Program-made: the position numbers and the translations under genes
NCBI RefSeq assembly: GCF_005281345.1
Contig: NZ_SZXJ01000100.1
Span: forward strand, 426 to 64,425
Length of the DNA stretch: 64,000 nt
From: Citrobacter sp. wls619
GTDB lineage: Bacteria; Pseudomonadota; Gammaproteobacteria; Enterobacterales; Enterobacteriaceae
Reading direction: 5' to 3'
Notes under the pieces: generated by a model
Told to the model about the DNA's origin: nothing
Databases searched by the model: none
Seen by the model: only the letters and a program-made list of their open reading frames with translations
In this document: positions 23,733 to 34,027 of the stretch, in pieces
Position numbering within the stretch: position 1 is the first letter of the stretch
Layout of the letters: each line of letters begins with the position of its first letter

Positions 23733-26177
23733 TTATGCGGCTTCGACTTTACGCACCTTCTCTGGCAGCTTTACCGGCTGAGTCGCCAGCGCCTCGGGTT
23801 CAAAGTCATCCACGTTGATACTGCGCAGGCGGCTTGCTTCGGCTTTCACCAGAATCGCCGCTTCGTCTTTATCAATCAACCCTTTGGCCAGCGCGTTGTG
23901 CGCCAGCTCGTCCAGGCGGGTAAACGGCAGGTTTTTACCCAGCTCTTTGCAGATCCGCTGGTGGATAGGGTCGGCTGCAATCACGTCCAGCAGCGCCTCT
24001 TCCAGCAAACCAACCGGGTTATGCTCGCTTGGCGTCAGGTACTGACCGCGACCAAGACGAGAACGGGTGGCGCTTGGAACCTGCAGAATCTTCGCGACTT
24101 TATGATCCAGCTTGTCAGACGGTGCATGGTAGTGGCGACCGGTAGGGAAGATGACCACATTCAGCAGCCCGGCAACCAGACGGTTCGGGAAGTTTTTCAG
24201 CAGATCGTCCATCGCCTGTTCCGCTTTGTACAACGCATCCTGTACGCCCCAGTGAACCAACGGCAGGTCTGCTTCATTACGGCCTTCATCGTCATAACGT
24301 TTCAGCACGGCGGAAGCCAGATACAGCTGACTTAACACATCGCCCAGACGCGCAGAGATACGTTCACGACGTTTCAGGCTACCGCCCAGTACGGCCATGG
24401 ACACATCTGAAAGCAGTGCCAGGTTGGCGCTCAAACGGTTCAGGTGCTGGTAGTAACGTTTGGTCGCATCACCGGTTGGCGTGCTGCTGGTTAAGCCGCG
24501 AGTCAAACCAAGCCAGAAGCTGCGCACTTTATTACTGCCTACGTGACCGATGTGTTTAAACAGCAGTTTGTCGAACGCATTCACGTCGTTATTCTGCGCC
24601 GCAGCCATCTCTTCCAGTACATACGGATGGCAGCGAATTGCGCCCTGGCCGAAGATCATCATGCTACGCGTCAGGATGTTGGCGCCTTCGACGGTAATGG
24701 CGATCGGTGCACCCTGATAAGCACGGGCCAGGAAGTTACTTTCGCCAAGCATGATGCCTTTGCCGCCAGTAATATCCATTGCATCGATGATTGACTGCTG
24801 CCCGCGGTGAGTACAGTGATATTTCACGATAGCCGACAGCACCGCCGGTTTTTCACCCAGCATAATGCCGTAGGTAATCAGCGACGCTGCAGCATCCATT
24901 ACATAGGCGTTACCGGCAATACGTGCCAACGGTTCTTCAATACCTTCCATCTTGCCGATAGAGATTTTGAACTGGCGACGGATATGCGCATATGCGCCAG
25001 TCGCCATGGCGACGGATTTAACGCCGCCCGTAGAGTTAGATGGCAGGGTAATGCCGCGTCCTACGGACAGACATTCCACCAGCATACGCCAGCCCTGGCC
25101 GGCCATTTTCGGGCCACCAATAATGTAATCAATCGGAACGAAGACATCTTTACCCAGCGTTGGTCCGTTCTGGAACGGCACGTTCAGCGGGAAGTGACGA
25201 CGGCCAATTTGTACGCCCGGCGTTGAGGTTGGGATCAGCGCACAGGTAATGCCAAGATCTTCTTCGCCACCCAGCAGTTTTTCCGGGTCAGAGAGTTTAA
25301 ACGCCAGACCCAAAACGGTGGCGATAGGGGCCAGCGTGATATAGCGTTTGTTCCAGGTCAGGCGCATACCCAGCACCTGCTGGCCCTGCCAGTCGCCCAT
25401 ACAAACCACGCCGGTATCAGGGATCGCACCGGCATCGGAGCCAGCTTCTGGGCTGGTCAGTGCAAAGCACGGGATTTCCTGACCACGAGCGAGGCGCGGC
25501 AGATAGTGGTTTTTCTGTTCTTCGGTGCCGTAATGCTGCAGCAGTTCACCGGGGCCTAAGGAGTTAGGTACGCCGACGGTGATCGCCAGGATCCCAGAAA
25601 CACCGGAGAGCTTCTGCAGTACCCGAGCCTGAGCATACGCAGAGAATTCCAGCCCGCCGTACTCTTTCTTGATGATCATTGCGAAGAAGCGGTGTTCTTT
25701 CAGATATGCCCACAATTCCGGCGGCAGATCCGCGAGTTCATGGGTTATCTGGAAGTCGTTTGCCATGCGGCATGCTTCTTCCACTGGGCCATCGATAAAC
25801 GCCTGCTCTTCAGCAGTCAGATGCGGCTGCGGATAGTTATGCAGTTTTTTCCAGTCAGGTTTGCCCTGGAACAGGTCACCTTCCCACCAGGTCGTACCGG
25901 CATCAATCGCTTCTTTCTCGGTGCGCGACATCGGTGGCATGACCTTACGGAAACCGCGGAACACCGGCGCAGAGATCATGGATTTGCGCATCGGCGTAAA
26001 GTTAAACGGTACGAGAATAATGGCCAGAGGAACCAGCAGCCAGACTGACCACAGGCCAGCCACGCCAAGCGCTGCCGTCCAGGCGAGCAAAATTAAGCTG
26101 CTGAGGAATAAGCTCACGCGGTGATAAAACAGAACGCTGAGCAGAACAACCGTAGCGATAATACTCAAAATCATCAT
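23733..26177 (-). CDS. fadE: Acyl-CoA dehydrogenase
   Basis: 814 residues, the size of E. coli FadE and much longer than typical acyl-CoA dehydrogenases. Two N-terminal membrane-like segments (about residues 3-60) precede the catalytic core. The core holds [16 protein letters not shown] for FAD/substrate binding and [25 protein letters not shown] near the active site. The long C-terminal domain is specific to the FadE class. It carries out the first step of fatty acid beta-oxidation, making trans-2-enoyl-CoA. A FadR-like operator lies about 25-40 bp before the start. GGGAG precedes the ATG. Confidence 0.97.
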   Translation of the reverse strand: MMILSIIATVVLLSVLFYHRVSLFLSSLILLAWTAALGVAGLWSVWLLVPLAIILVPFNFTPMRKSMISAPVFRGFRKVMPPMSRTEKEAIDAGTTWWEGDLFQGKPDWKKLHNYPQPHLTAEEQAFIDGPVEEACRMANDFQITHELADLPPELWAYLKEHRFFAMIIKKEYGGLEFSAYAQARVLQKLSGVSGILAITVGVPNSLGPGELLQHYGTEEQKNHYLPRLARGQEIPCFALTSPEAGSDAGAIPDTGVVCMGDWQGQQVLGMRLTWNKRYITLAPIATVLGLAFKLSDPEKLLGGEEDLGITCALIPTSTPGVQIGRRHFPLNVPFQNGPTLGKDVFVPIDYIIGGPKMAGQGWRMLVECLSVGRGITLPSNSTGGVKSVAMATGAYAHIRRQFKISIGKMEGIEEPLARIAGNAYVMDAAASLITYGIMLGEKPAVLSAIVKYHCTHRGQQSIIDAMDITGGKGIMLGESNFLARAYQGAPIAITVEGANILTRSMMIFGQGAIRCHPYVLEEMAAAQNNDVNAFDKLLFKHIGHVGSNKVRSFWLGLTRGLTSSTPTGDATKRYYQHLNRLSANLALLSDVSMAVLGGSLKRRERISARLGDVLSQLYLASAVLKRYDDEGRNEADLPLVHWGVQDALYKAEQAMDDLLKNFPNRLVAGLLNVVIFPTGRHYHAPSDKLDHKVAKILQVPSATRSRLGRGQYLTPSEHNPVGLLEEALLDVIAADPIHQRICKELGKNLPFTRLDELAHNALAKGLIDKDEAAILVKAEASRLRSINVDDFEPEALATQPVKLPEKVRKVEAA

Positions 26178-26199
26178 AACGAAAAGCTCCCTTGCTTGT

Positions 26200-26216
26200 A
26201 GGAGGTCTGACCACTT
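26200..26216 (-). promoter_or_regulatory. Probable FadR operator of fadE
   Basis: Read on the minus strand, AAGTGGTCAGACCTCCT keeps the TGGTC.GAC core of the FadR consensus. It lies just upstream of fadE, which is known to be repressed by FadR in E. coli and released by long-chain acyl-CoA. Confidence 0.6.
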
Positions 26217-26416
26217 GTGATGATATGGTTGTAGTGGATGTAAATTCTTTTAGCAATGTGTTTACAAAATAATTACAACAAAGCTCACATTGTTGCCGTT
26301 TTAACCGGCACAAAAAATCAAAAGCGACAGCCATTCCTGTGGCTTGCACTTCTCGCTGGTAGCGCTATCCGGTACACTGCATCTTGTCATTTACATTCAT
26401 GCTGAAGGATATCCTC

Positions 26417-26995
26417 ATGTACCAGGATCTTATTCGTAACGAACTGAGCGAAGCGGCGGAAACGCTGGCTAATTTTCTTAAAGATGACGCCAATATTCAC
26501 GCCATTCAACGCGCGGCGGTCCTGTTGGCAGATAGCTTCAAAGCCGGTGGGAAGGTACTTTCCTGTGGTAATGGCGGCTCCCATTGCGATGCGATGCATT
26601 TCGCCGAAGAGCTGACTGGACGCTATCGTGAAAACCGTCCGGGCTACCCGGCTATCGCTATCTCTGACGTCAGCCATATCTCCTGCGTCAGCAACGATTT
26701 CGGTTACGATTATGTATTCTCCCGCTACGTTGAAGCGGTTGGCCGTGAAGGCGATGTCCTGTTAGGTATCTCGACTTCGGGTAACTCCGGTAACGTGATT
26801 AAAGCGATTGCTGCAGCGCGTGAGAAGGGAATGAAAGTCATCACCCTGACCGGCAAAGATGGCGGCAAAATGGCGGGTAGTGCGGATATCGAAATTCGCG
26901 TGCCGCACTTTGGCTATGCCGACCGTATTCAGGAAATTCATATCAAAGTGATCCATATCCTGATTCAACTGATCGAAAAAGAGATGGTTAAGTAA
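26417..26995 (+). CDS. gmhA: Sedoheptulose 7-phosphate isomerase
   Basis: 192 residues, as in E. coli GmhA (LpcA). It converts sedoheptulose 7-phosphate to D-glycero-D-manno-heptose 7-phosphate, the first step in making the LPS inner-core heptose. SIS-domain features are [32 protein letters not shown] and [18 protein letters not shown]. The active-site EIHIKVIH segment with Glu and His is near the end. The ATG with GAAGGA 7 bp upstream gives [15 protein letters not shown]; upstream codons in frame are not needed. It is divergent from fadE. Confidence 0.97.
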   Translation: MYQDLIRNELSEAAETLANFLKDDANIHAIQRAAVLLADSFKAGGKVLSCGNGGSHCDAMHFAEELTGRYRENRPGYPAIAISDVSHISCVSNDFGYDYVFSRYVEAVGREGDVLLGISTSGNSGNVIKAIAAAREKGMKVITLTGKDGGKMAGSADIEIRVPHFGYADRIQEIHIKVIHILIQLIEKEMVK

Positions 26996-27018
26996 GCGGG
27001 TAATTTATTCTGTGTTTT

Positions 27019-27098
27019 TGCCGGATGGCGACGTGAAGACGTCTTATCCGGCCTACATGAGCGCCACGTAGGCCTGATAAGCGCAGCGCCATCAGGCA
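27019..27098. repeat. REP/BIME element between gmhA and yafJ
   Basis: Two palindromic REP units in opposite orientation: TGCCGGATGGCG... followed by TTATCCGGCCTAC, then GTAGGCCTGATAAGCGCAGCG with GCCATCAGGCA. This is the standard intergenic repeat of enterics, able to stabilise the gmhA transcript end and bind DNA gyrase. Confidence 0.88.
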
Positions 27099-27124
27099 GT
27101 TCACGGTTTTAAGGTAGGTGATGT

Positions 27125-27892
27125 ATGTGCGAACTGCTCGGGATGAGCGCCAATGTGCCAACCGATATCTGCTTTAGCTTCACCGGGCTGGTCCAGCGCG
27201 GGGGAGGTACCGGGCCGCACAAAGACGGCTGGGGTATTACGTTTTATGAAGGTAAGGGCTGCCGTACGTTTAAAGATCCGCAACCCAGCTTTAATTCGCC
27301 TATCGCCAAACTGGTACAAGACTATCCCATCAAATCCTGTTCCGTGATTGCCCATATTCGTCAGGCGAATCGCGGTGAAGTGGCACTGGAAAATACCCAT
27401 CCATTTACGCGTGAGCTGTGGGGACGCAACTGGACTTACGCTCATAACGGACAGCTGAGCGGCTATAAATCGCTGGAAACCGGTAATTTCCGCCCGGTCG
27501 GGGAAACCGACAGCGAAAAAGCCTTCTGCTGGCTGCTGCATAAGCTAACCGAGCGTTATCCGCGCACGCCGGGTAATATGACGGCGGTGTTTAAATATAT
27601 CGCGGCGCTGGCAGGAGAACTGCGAGAGAAGGGCGTCTTCAACATGCTGTTGTCAGACGGGCGTTATGTGATGGCCTTCTGCTCAACCAATTTGTTTTGG
27701 ATCACCCGCCGTGCGCCGTTTGGCGTGGCGACATTGTTGGATCAGGATGTGGAAATTGATTTTAGCTCAGAGACCACACCCAATGATGTGGTCACTGTGA
27801 TTGCCACTCAGCCACTGACGGGCAATGAAACCTGGCAAAAGATTATGCCAGGCGAGTGGGCGCTATTTTGTCTCGGGGAGCGTGTAGTTTGA
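27125..27892 (+). CDS. yafJ: YafJ, class II glutamine amidotransferase
   Basis: 255 residues. The Ntn-hydrolase nucleophile is C2 ([14 protein letters not shown]), exposed after Met removal. Other glutaminase-site segments are [30 protein letters not shown] and the [13 protein letters not shown] loop, and [10 protein letters not shown]. There is no attached synthase domain, so the acceptor substrate and partner are unknown. The 3' end overlaps the convergent yafK by 30 bp. It matches E. coli YafJ in length and place. Confidence 0.94.
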   Translation: MCELLGMSANVPTDICFSFTGLVQRGGGTGPHKDGWGITFYEGKGCRTFKDPQPSFNSPIAKLVQDYPIKSCSVIAHIRQANRGEVALENTHPFTRELWGRNWTYAHNGQLSGYKSLETGNFRPVGETDSEKAFCWLLHKLTERYPRTPGNMTAVFKYIAALAGELREKGVFNMLLSDGRYVMAFCSTNLFWITRRAPFGVATLLDQDVEIDFSSETTPNDVVTVIATQPLTGNETWQKIMPGEWALFCLGERVV

Positions 27893-28603
27893 TGCCAGCT
27901 GTGGCTGAACGACTTCGTGACTCAACGGCTTGCTGACGATATAACGGCCATCGACAACGGAAACGGTCGGTGGCTTACGCGTTTGTTCAAAGTAATCGTA
28001 TCCCGGTTTTAGCTGCGACCAGAAATCTTTGTAATACGAAAACTTATGGCGCTGCATGTTCGCGTCAGTCATGCGGAACGGGTAAATGCTCACCTGAACG
28101 CTGGACTGTCCGAACACCAGCGCGCCGGTGACAAACTGGAAAATCTCATCAATACCGTTGTCGGTCATCGCATAGCAACCGACAGAAACGCAGGCGCCGT
28201 GGATCATCAGGTATTTACCTTCATAACCGTGGGCGCGGTCGTAGGCGTTAGGGAAACCAATGTTAATCGCTTTATAGAAGCGGCTATCCGGTTTGAGCTG
28301 TCCGCGCTGTACGCTGTAAAACCCTTCCGGGCTTTTGAAATCACCCTGACGCTGTTTCGGCCCTAAGCCGCCGGAATAATTACAGATCTTATAGCTGTCG
28401 AGCAGCTGATACTGTTCGCCCATCTTGACGTACAGATCGAGCGTCCGCTCTTCTTTAAAGATCTGAATATAGACAGGGGACCCCATCAATTGCTGCTTAT
28501 ATTCTTTGCTGATTGGCGTGGTCGGGCTGCCGCTGCTCAGCAAACCGGCAAATGAAACGCACGGCAATAAAAGCATCGCAAGAAAAAATGCGATTTTACG
28601 CAT
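27863..28603 (-). CDS. yafK: YafK, L,D-transpeptidase-family murein protein (DpaA-like)
   Basis: 246 residues with a signal peptide ([19 protein letters not shown]). The YkuD domain carries [18 protein letters not shown], with the catalytic Cys in SVGCYAM and the His in the HG motif. E. coli YafK (LdtF/DpaA) removes Braun lipoprotein from peptidoglycan rather than forming cross-links; the same role is expected here. The C-terminal proline-rich region is not part of the catalytic fold. It converges with yafJ. Confidence 0.93.
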   Translation of the reverse strand: MRKIAFFLAMLLLPCVSFAGLLSSGSPTTPISKEYKQQLMGSPVYIQIFKEERTLDLYVKMGEQYQLLDSYKICNYSGGLGPKQRQGDFKSPEGFYSVQRGQLKPDSRFYKAINIGFPNAYDRAHGYEGKYLMIHGACVSVGCYAMTDNGIDEIFQFVTGALVFGQSSVQVSIYPFRMTDANMQRHKFSYYKDFWSQLKPGYDYFEQTRKPPTVSVVDGRYIVSKPLSHEVVQPQLASNYTLPETK

Positions 28604-28952
28604 ACTGCTTATTCCTTGATAAAACGATTACACACGCCAGGACGGCAAAAAGAGTCCCCAAATCAGAAAAGTCTGTATTTGGAGCGCTCACATTAGCACC
28701 AAGAGAGTTTTTCGCAAGTCTCTCGTGCGCCGTTTACACTTTAGTTTCTCTTTATACGGAAAATCGCGCAGAAAGGCAGTCAGACAGTGGCGTATTTTTT
28801 CATCGGCCTTATGTCGTAATTCCTGATGAATGTAATGGCGATAATGTATTGAATTCTAAAAAATAATTATTTAATAATCGAATATTAAAACGGATTGTCA
28901 GGCCATCGCGCTAGACTGCGCCGAACGTATTTGATTAGGTATTCTTGTTTTT
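28604..28952. other. Intergenic region between yafK and yafL
   Basis: About 350 bp without a convincing gene. In E. coli K-12 the dinJ-yafQ toxin-antitoxin pair lies here; I see no trace of it. The right third (28840-28950) is AT-rich and probably holds the yafL promoter; the left part should hold that of yafK. Confidence 0.5.
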
Positions 28953-29714
28953 ATGTCTTTTGTCTCTGCGCCCCGACGCTTTTTGCCGGGTCTGCTGTCT
29001 TTGTGTGTTGTGTTGTCCTCTCCGTCTGTCGCCAAAGTTCAGCCACTCTTATCTGACGCCCATATAAGCTATGCGGCGCAAATGCGCATGCGTAACCGCG
29101 CCCGGCTGCTGAAGCAGTACCACGCGCAGGTAAAAAAGCAGGCAAGTTATGTGGTGGAAGGCAATGCGCAAAGTAAAAGCGCGCTGCGCCAGCAGAACAG
29201 GACTCTGATTAAACAGCACCCTGAGTGGTTCCCGGGGCCGCTGAAAGCGAGCGATCATCGCTGGCAGGAGCTGGTCGAGAATGACCATTTTCTCAGTAGC
29301 GATCATCTGCATAACATGACCGAAGTGGCAATCCACCGTCTCGAGCAGCAGCTGGGTAAACCTTATTTGTGGGGCGGGACCAGCCCGGATCAGGGCTTTG
29401 ACTGCAGCGGGCTGATTTTTTATGCCTACAACAAAATCCTGGCGGCAAAGTTGCCGCGTACGGCGAATGAAATGTATCACTATCGGCGGGCGACCATCGT
29501 CGCCAATCGCGACCTTCGTCGTGGGGATTTATTGTTCTTTCATATTCACAGTCGGGATATTGCCGATCATATGGGCGTCTATTTGGGGCAGGGACAATTT
29601 ATTGAATCGCCGCGTACGGGAGAAACCATTCGGGTGAGTAATTTATCCGATGACTTCTGGCAGGATCATTACCTCGGCGCCCGTCGTATTCTTACGGAAA
29701 ATACCATTCTGTAA
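28953..29714 (+). CDS. yafL: YafL, NlpC/P60-family cell-wall peptidase
   Basis: 253 residues. An N-terminal signal sequence (RRFLPGLLSLCVVLSSPSVA) is followed by a charged helical linker. The NlpC/P60 catalytic domain begins near residue 130: GKPYLWGGTSPDQGFDCSGLIFYAYNK holds the catalytic Cys, and DIADHMGVYLGQGQFIESP holds the His. It should cut peptide stems of peptidoglycan in the periplasm. It lies next to the Flag-2 locus, as in E. coli where yafL neighbours the fhiA remnant. Confidence 0.92.
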   Translation: MSFVSAPRRFLPGLLSLCVVLSSPSVAKVQPLLSDAHISYAAQMRMRNRARLLKQYHAQVKKQASYVVEGNAQSKSALRQQNRTLIKQHPEWFPGPLKASDHRWQELVENDHFLSSDHLHNMTEVAIHRLEQQLGKPYLWGGTSPDQGFDCSGLIFYAYNKILAAKLPRTANEMYHYRRATIVANRDLRRGDLLFFHIHSRDIADHMGVYLGQGQFIESPRTGETIRVSNLSDDFWQDHYLGARRILTENTIL

Positions 29715-29720
29715 TCAACA

Positions 29721-29743
29721 AGGCGGTGCAAATGACACCGCCT
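29721..29743. terminator. Hairpin between yafL and lfhA
   Basis: AGGCGGTG / CACCGCCT with a 7-base loop lies between two convergent genes. It has no clear T run, so its strength as a terminator is doubtful. Confidence 0.55.
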
Positions 29744-29752
29744 CGTCAGGGG

Positions 29753-31846
29753 TTAACTCAACGCCCCCATGATCTTTAATTCCAGCTCATCCGGAACTTC
29801 GTTATAAGACAACACCTGCAAACCCGGTGCGAACAGGCGCGCATAGCGCGCAAGCAGAGGACGTAGCTGCGGGGCGACTAGCAGGACCGGCTCTTTACCC
29901 GCGGCTTTCATCTGTTCTTTAATCTGCGGCATAGTGGTCTGGAATTGATTGAGCATATTCGGATCGACCGGTACGCTATCGAGCACCACTTTGCCGCTTT
30001 GCTGCGCCTGATTCACCACATTTGCCAGCAGATTCTCCAGCTCATTGTTCAGGGTGTACACCGCCAGCTCATCTTTGCGCACAAACGGATGGGTAATGCT
30101 GCGACGCAGCGCCAGGCGCACATCTGCCGTTAACAGAATATGATCTTTGGTGACGGCGCTACTGGCGACCAACACGGTGGCAATAGTGACGATATCGCGC
30201 AGCGGCACGCCTTCGACCAGCAGCGCCCGGTAAACCTTCAGGAGCTGGCTGTAATTCAGCGCCGCGCTCAGATCTTCCGCCAAACGGGGCGCCATCGAGG
30301 AAAGGCGGTTATGCAATTGCGTAATATCGTCGTAGTTAAACAGGTCAGGAATATAGTTGCGAATGATCTTATTCACATGCGTCGCGATGACGCTGGCGCT
30401 ATCAATAACCTGATACCCCATATTTAGCGCTTTGGCTTTTTGCGCCGGGACAATCCACGTGACCGGCATACCGTAGGCCGGATCGTGGCCTAAAACACCA
30501 TTGATCTCACCGTAGGTTTCACTGGAGGGCAGCGCCATCAGCTTATCTGCGGGAATATCGGCCTCATCGGCCTTGATCCCATTGATGAAAATGGCGTACT
30601 GGGTCGGTTTTAGACGGAAGTTTTCGCGAATGCGAATTTCCGGTAGCAACACGCCGTTCGTGTCTGAGATAACCTGCCGCACACCGCGAATACGTTGGGT
30701 AAGCGGGTTCCCTTTGGATTTGTCCACCAGCGACACCAGCTTGTAGCCCAGGCTCAGGCTGATTGGCTCAATTAAGGGGATCGTTTCCCAACTGACCTGT
30801 TGCTCAGTGGTTTCAACGATAGTTTTGGTCAGCGTCTCAAGGTTTTTCTCTTCGGTCTCAGCCACCTTCGGGCGCTTGCTCATACGCCAGGCGGTGAACC
30901 CCAGCAGGGCGCTGAACACCAGGAACGGGAAATGCGGCATTCCCGGCACCACCGCCAGCACAAACATAATGCTGGTGGCGGTATAGAGCACGGAGGGGCT
31001 GGCCAGCAGCTGGCTTCGCACGTCAGTGGCGATATCACCGCTGTCGCTCACGCGAGTAACGATAATCGCCGCCGCCGTTGACAGCAGCAGAGACGGGATC
31101 TGGGCGACCAGACCGTCACCGATGGTCATCAGTACGTATTGCTGGAATGCGGCTTCGGCACTTAAATCGTATTTGAAAATACCGATACAGACGCCGCCGA
31201 TCAGGTTGATCGCCAGGATCATCATCCCGGCGATAGCATCACCGCGTACGAACTTCGACGCACCGTCCATTGCGCCATAGAAATCCGCTTCACCCGCCAC
31301 GTCTTTACGTCGCGCCTGCGCCTGGGCCTGATTAATCAGTCCCGCGTTCAGATCGGCGTCGATCGCCATCTGTTTCCCGGGCATGGCGTCGAGCGTAAAG
31401 CGAGCCGAAACTTCGGAGATACGCTCGGCACCCTTGGTCACCACGATAAAGTTGATGATCATCAGAATGATGAACACCACAAAACCGACGACAAAGTTAC
31501 CGCCGATCACCACCTGACCAAAGGACTCAATCACCTTACCGGCAGCGCCTGCACCCATATGACCGTGCAGTAACACCACGCGCGTTGACGCCACGTTCAG
31601 CGTCAGGCGCATTAACGTGGTGATCAGCAAAATGGTCGGGAACAGGCTGAATTCGAGCGGGCGTTTCGCGGAAACGGCTACCAACAGCACCATCACCGCC
31701 AGCACGATGTTAAAGGTGAACAGAATATCCAGCAGGGCCGGTGGTAACGGCAGGATCACCATCGCCAGGATACACAGTATGACCAGCGGAATGCCGATGT
31801 TACCGTTGCGCAGCAGCGCGAGTAATTGTTTAGTTATTTTCGGCAT
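29753..31846 (-). CDS. lfhA: LfhA, Flag-2 flagellar export gate protein (FlhA family)
   Basis: 697 residues, full length for FlhA. Eight hydrophobic segments fill the first 330 residues. The conserved cytoplasmic FHIPEP-type loop is visible as RISEVSARFTLDAMPGKQMAIDADLNAGLINQAQAQARRKDVAGEADFYGAMDGASKFVRGDA. The C-terminal cytoplasmic domain binds export substrates and chaperones. E. coli K-12 keeps only a truncated copy (fhiA); here the gene is whole. It is the last gene of the minus-strand lfiM-lfiN-lfiP-lfiQ-lfiR-lfhB-lfhA operon and overlaps lfhB by 17 bp. Confidence 0.95.
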   Translation of the reverse strand: MPKITKQLLALLRNGNIGIPLVILCILAMVILPLPPALLDILFTFNIVLAVMVLLVAVSAKRPLEFSLFPTILLITTLMRLTLNVASTRVVLLHGHMGAGAAGKVIESFGQVVIGGNFVVGFVVFIILMIINFIVVTKGAERISEVSARFTLDAMPGKQMAIDADLNAGLINQAQAQARRKDVAGEADFYGAMDGASKFVRGDAIAGMMILAINLIGGVCIGIFKYDLSAEAAFQQYVLMTIGDGLVAQIPSLLLSTAAAIIVTRVSDSGDIATDVRSQLLASPSVLYTATSIMFVLAVVPGMPHFPFLVFSALLGFTAWRMSKRPKVAETEEKNLETLTKTIVETTEQQVSWETIPLIEPISLSLGYKLVSLVDKSKGNPLTQRIRGVRQVISDTNGVLLPEIRIRENFRLKPTQYAIFINGIKADEADIPADKLMALPSSETYGEINGVLGHDPAYGMPVTWIVPAQKAKALNMGYQVIDSASVIATHVNKIIRNYIPDLFNYDDITQLHNRLSSMAPRLAEDLSAALNYSQLLKVYRALLVEGVPLRDIVTIATVLVASSAVTKDHILLTADVRLALRRSITHPFVRKDELAVYTLNNELENLLANVVNQAQQSGKVVLDSVPVDPNMLNQFQTTMPQIKEQMKAAGKEPVLLVAPQLRPLLARYARLFAPGLQVLSYNEVPDELELKIMGALS

Positions 31847-32969
31847 CCAGTTTAAGAACCTCTTTTGGAATGGAAATATGTCTGTTCAGCGAAGGGCGTG
31901 CCTGTGAACCGTCACGCCAGTGTTTCATTTGCAGTACATAGGTCAGGACGTGTGCAATCGCCCGATAAAGTTGAAATGGGATCTGCTGATTGACCTGGGT
32001 GGTGTAATAAACCGAGCGCGCCAGCTTAGGAAATTCAACAATCTCAATGTTGCTTTCCGCCGCTACCTGACGGATATACAGCGCAATTTCATCGGTGCCT
32101 TTGGCGACAACAAAAGGCGCGGCGGCGCGCGATTGGTCATACTGCAGCGCCACGGCATAGTGGGTTGGGTTGACGATCACCACATCGGCTTTTGGCACGA
32201 CCTTGCGGATTTGCCCCATCGCCATTTGCCGTTGCAGGCGACGGATCCTGGCCCGCACTTCCGGTTTACCTTCCTGATTTTTATATTCTTCCTTCACTTC
32301 CTGTTTGGTCATCTTCAACCCTTTGGTGAACATTTTTTTCGCCAGAGGAACATCGATCACCGCGAAAAAGACAAACAGGATGACAAAGTTGCGCATGATG
32401 CTGCTGTACAGCGCCAGGCCATCGCTGACGGCTTGTTTGAAATACAGCTCCTGCAGACCCAGAAAGGCGGCCACGTTATTGCGCACGCTTATCCACAGCA
32501 TCACCAGCAGCACAATCGCTTTGAGCGTCATCTTGCCGGTGTCCACCAGGTGGTCGGTAGAAAATAAGCGACCAATCCCTTTGAGCGGGCTTAATTTGCT
32601 AAAGTCCGGCAAAATTTTCTTCGGCAGGAACAGCCAGCCTCCGGGAATCAGCGAGGCAAACAGCGCGGCGACCGGCATGGGCAACAGCGTCAGAATGAAC
32701 TTGGCTAAAATCAGCAAATGGTGCTCGAGGAACTGGCCGATGATGTCCGGGTCATTAATGTTCTGCGCATACTGATGCACGCTAATGAAGCTTTCGCGGA
32801 CAAAATCCTCATACCAGGGGAAGCTGCTGGAAATCACCATAAACGCGGCAAACAGACTGGCGGCAAGCCCCATATCTTTTGAGCGCGGAATTTGCCCCTC
32901 TTGCCTGGCTTTGCGAAGTTTTTGCGCCGAGGGTTTTTCTGTTTTTTCTTCGCTGCTGCTATCCGCCAT
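31830..32969 (-). CDS. lfhB: LfhB, Flag-2 export apparatus protein (FlhB family)
   Basis: 379 residues from ATG 32969 (MADSSSEEKTEKPSAQKLRKARQEGQ, the standard FlhB start); the frame is open further upstream inside lfiR. Four membrane segments are followed by a cytoplasmic domain with the autocleavage site NPTH (VIVNPTHYAVAL). Self-cleavage between N and P switches export from rod/hook to filament substrates. The start overlaps the lfiR stop by 11 bp. A hook-length partner (FliK type) is not in this window. Confidence 0.95.
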   Translation of the reverse strand: MADSSSEEKTEKPSAQKLRKARQEGQIPRSKDMGLAASLFAAFMVISSSFPWYEDFVRESFISVHQYAQNINDPDIIGQFLEHHLLILAKFILTLLPMPVAALFASLIPGGWLFLPKKILPDFSKLSPLKGIGRLFSTDHLVDTGKMTLKAIVLLVMLWISVRNNVAAFLGLQELYFKQAVSDGLALYSSIMRNFVILFVFFAVIDVPLAKKMFTKGLKMTKQEVKEEYKNQEGKPEVRARIRRLQRQMAMGQIRKVVPKADVVIVNPTHYAVALQYDQSRAAAPFVVAKGTDEIALYIRQVAAESNIEIVEFPKLARSVYYTTQVNQQIPFQLYRAIAHVLTYVLQMKHWRDGSQARPSLNRHISIPKEVLKLDAENN

Positions 32970-33741
32970 AGTGCCCCTTGAGCGCATCAAGCTGCTGCAA
33001 GACGAAATTCGCCAGGTGCAGATAGTGGTCGGGCAGGTTGTAGAGCAGAGTCGCAAAGCAGACAAGACCTGCCAGCATGTTGATCGGAAAACCTAACGAG
33101 TACAGGTTGAGCGGAGGTGCAATACGGTTAAGCAGGCCAAAGCAGCCCTGGACAATCAGCATAATAAAGGTTGTCGGCAGCGCCAGCAGCGTGGCCGCGG
33201 CAAACACCCAGCCCAGCGCCAGGGAAATGGTGCGCAGAGATTGCGGATGCAGTGCATTGCCAATCGGCCAGTAGGTAAAGCCTTTGAATAAAATGCTCAC
33301 CAGCAGCAAATGTCCATCCATCGCAAAGAACAGTATCACCGCGTAGATGTTGATCATCTCCGCCAGTACCGTCGTGGACGCGCCGCTGCTGGGATCGTTC
33401 ATCACCGCCATGCTCATCCCCATATTGAATGAGAGGATCTGGCCCGCCAGCTGCAACGCTAAAAATAAAAACTGCAGCATCAGGCCGAAAAGCATGCCCC
33501 ACAGAAACTGCTCTGCGGTCAGAATAATGCTGTTGATCGACAGCAGGCTGTCAGGAACCGGATGGGGGATAAGCGGCGTAATGATAAAGGCCAGCGCCAG
33601 GGACAAAATAATGCGTATCCGCACCGTGAGCGCCGCGTTATCCAGCACCGGCGCGTAGTGAATAAACGCCATAATGCGCACGAACGGAAACCACATGCCC
33701 AGTATCAGGCTACTTAACTGCGTAACGTCTGTTTCGCGCAT
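32959..33741 (-). CDS. lfiR: LfiR, Flag-2 export gate protein (FliR family)
   Basis: 260 residues with about six hydrophobic segments, as in FliR. Family features are MWFPFVRIMAFIHYAPVLD near the N-terminus, the LALAFIITPLIPHP segment and GFPINMLAGLVCFATLL near the C-terminus. FliR with FliP and FliQ forms the helical export channel core. The gene begins 1 bp after lfiQ ends on the minus strand, so coupling is likely. Confidence 0.93.
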   Translation of the reverse strand: MRETDVTQLSSLILGMWFPFVRIMAFIHYAPVLDNAALTVRIRIILSLALAFIITPLIPHPVPDSLLSINSIILTAEQFLWGMLFGLMLQFLFLALQLAGQILSFNMGMSMAVMNDPSSGASTTVLAEMINIYAVILFFAMDGHLLLVSILFKGFTYWPIGNALHPQSLRTISLALGWVFAAATLLALPTTFIMLIVQGCFGLLNRIAPPLNLYSLGFPINMLAGLVCFATLLYNLPDHYLHLANFVLQQLDALKGHYGG

Positions 33742-33742
33742 G

Positions 33743-34015
33743 TCAGTGCACCAGAATGGCGGCCTGAGTGAACAGATGCACGCAGAGATCGCTCAACTGG
33801 ACGATCATCCATTTTCCGCAAATTCCCAATACGGCGAGGGTGACGATAAGCCTGGGCAAAAAGCTGAGCGTTTGTTCGTTAATCTGCGTCACGGCCTGAA
33901 AAATGCTGACCAGCATCCCCACCAGCAGGCTGGGAACGACCAACACGCAGACTAAAATAATCACGACTTTTATGCCGCTGGCGACGATATCGGCGGCTAC
34001 ATCAATGGTTAACAT
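33743..34015 (-). CDS. lfiQ: LfiQ, Flag-2 export gate protein (FliQ family)
   Basis: 90 residues with two membrane hairpin helices (IKVVIILVCVLVVPSLLVGMLVSIFQAVTQINEQTLSFLP and RLIVTLAVLGICGKWM). The IFQAVTQINEQTLSFLPK-like block is the FliQ/type III secretion signature. Four copies assemble around FliP/FliR in the export gate. Twelve bp separate it from lfiP. Confidence 0.93.
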   Translation of the reverse strand: MLTIDVAADIVASGIKVVIILVCVLVVPSLLVGMLVSIFQAVTQINEQTLSFLPRLIVTLAVLGICGKWMIVQLSDLCVHLFTQAAILVH

Positions 34016-34027
34016 ATCCGATCTCCG

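Noticed and set aside
23721-24335. Long plus-strand frame of about 200 codons opposite fadE
   Set aside because: Shadow of the fadE codon bias; no start signal and no recognisable product.
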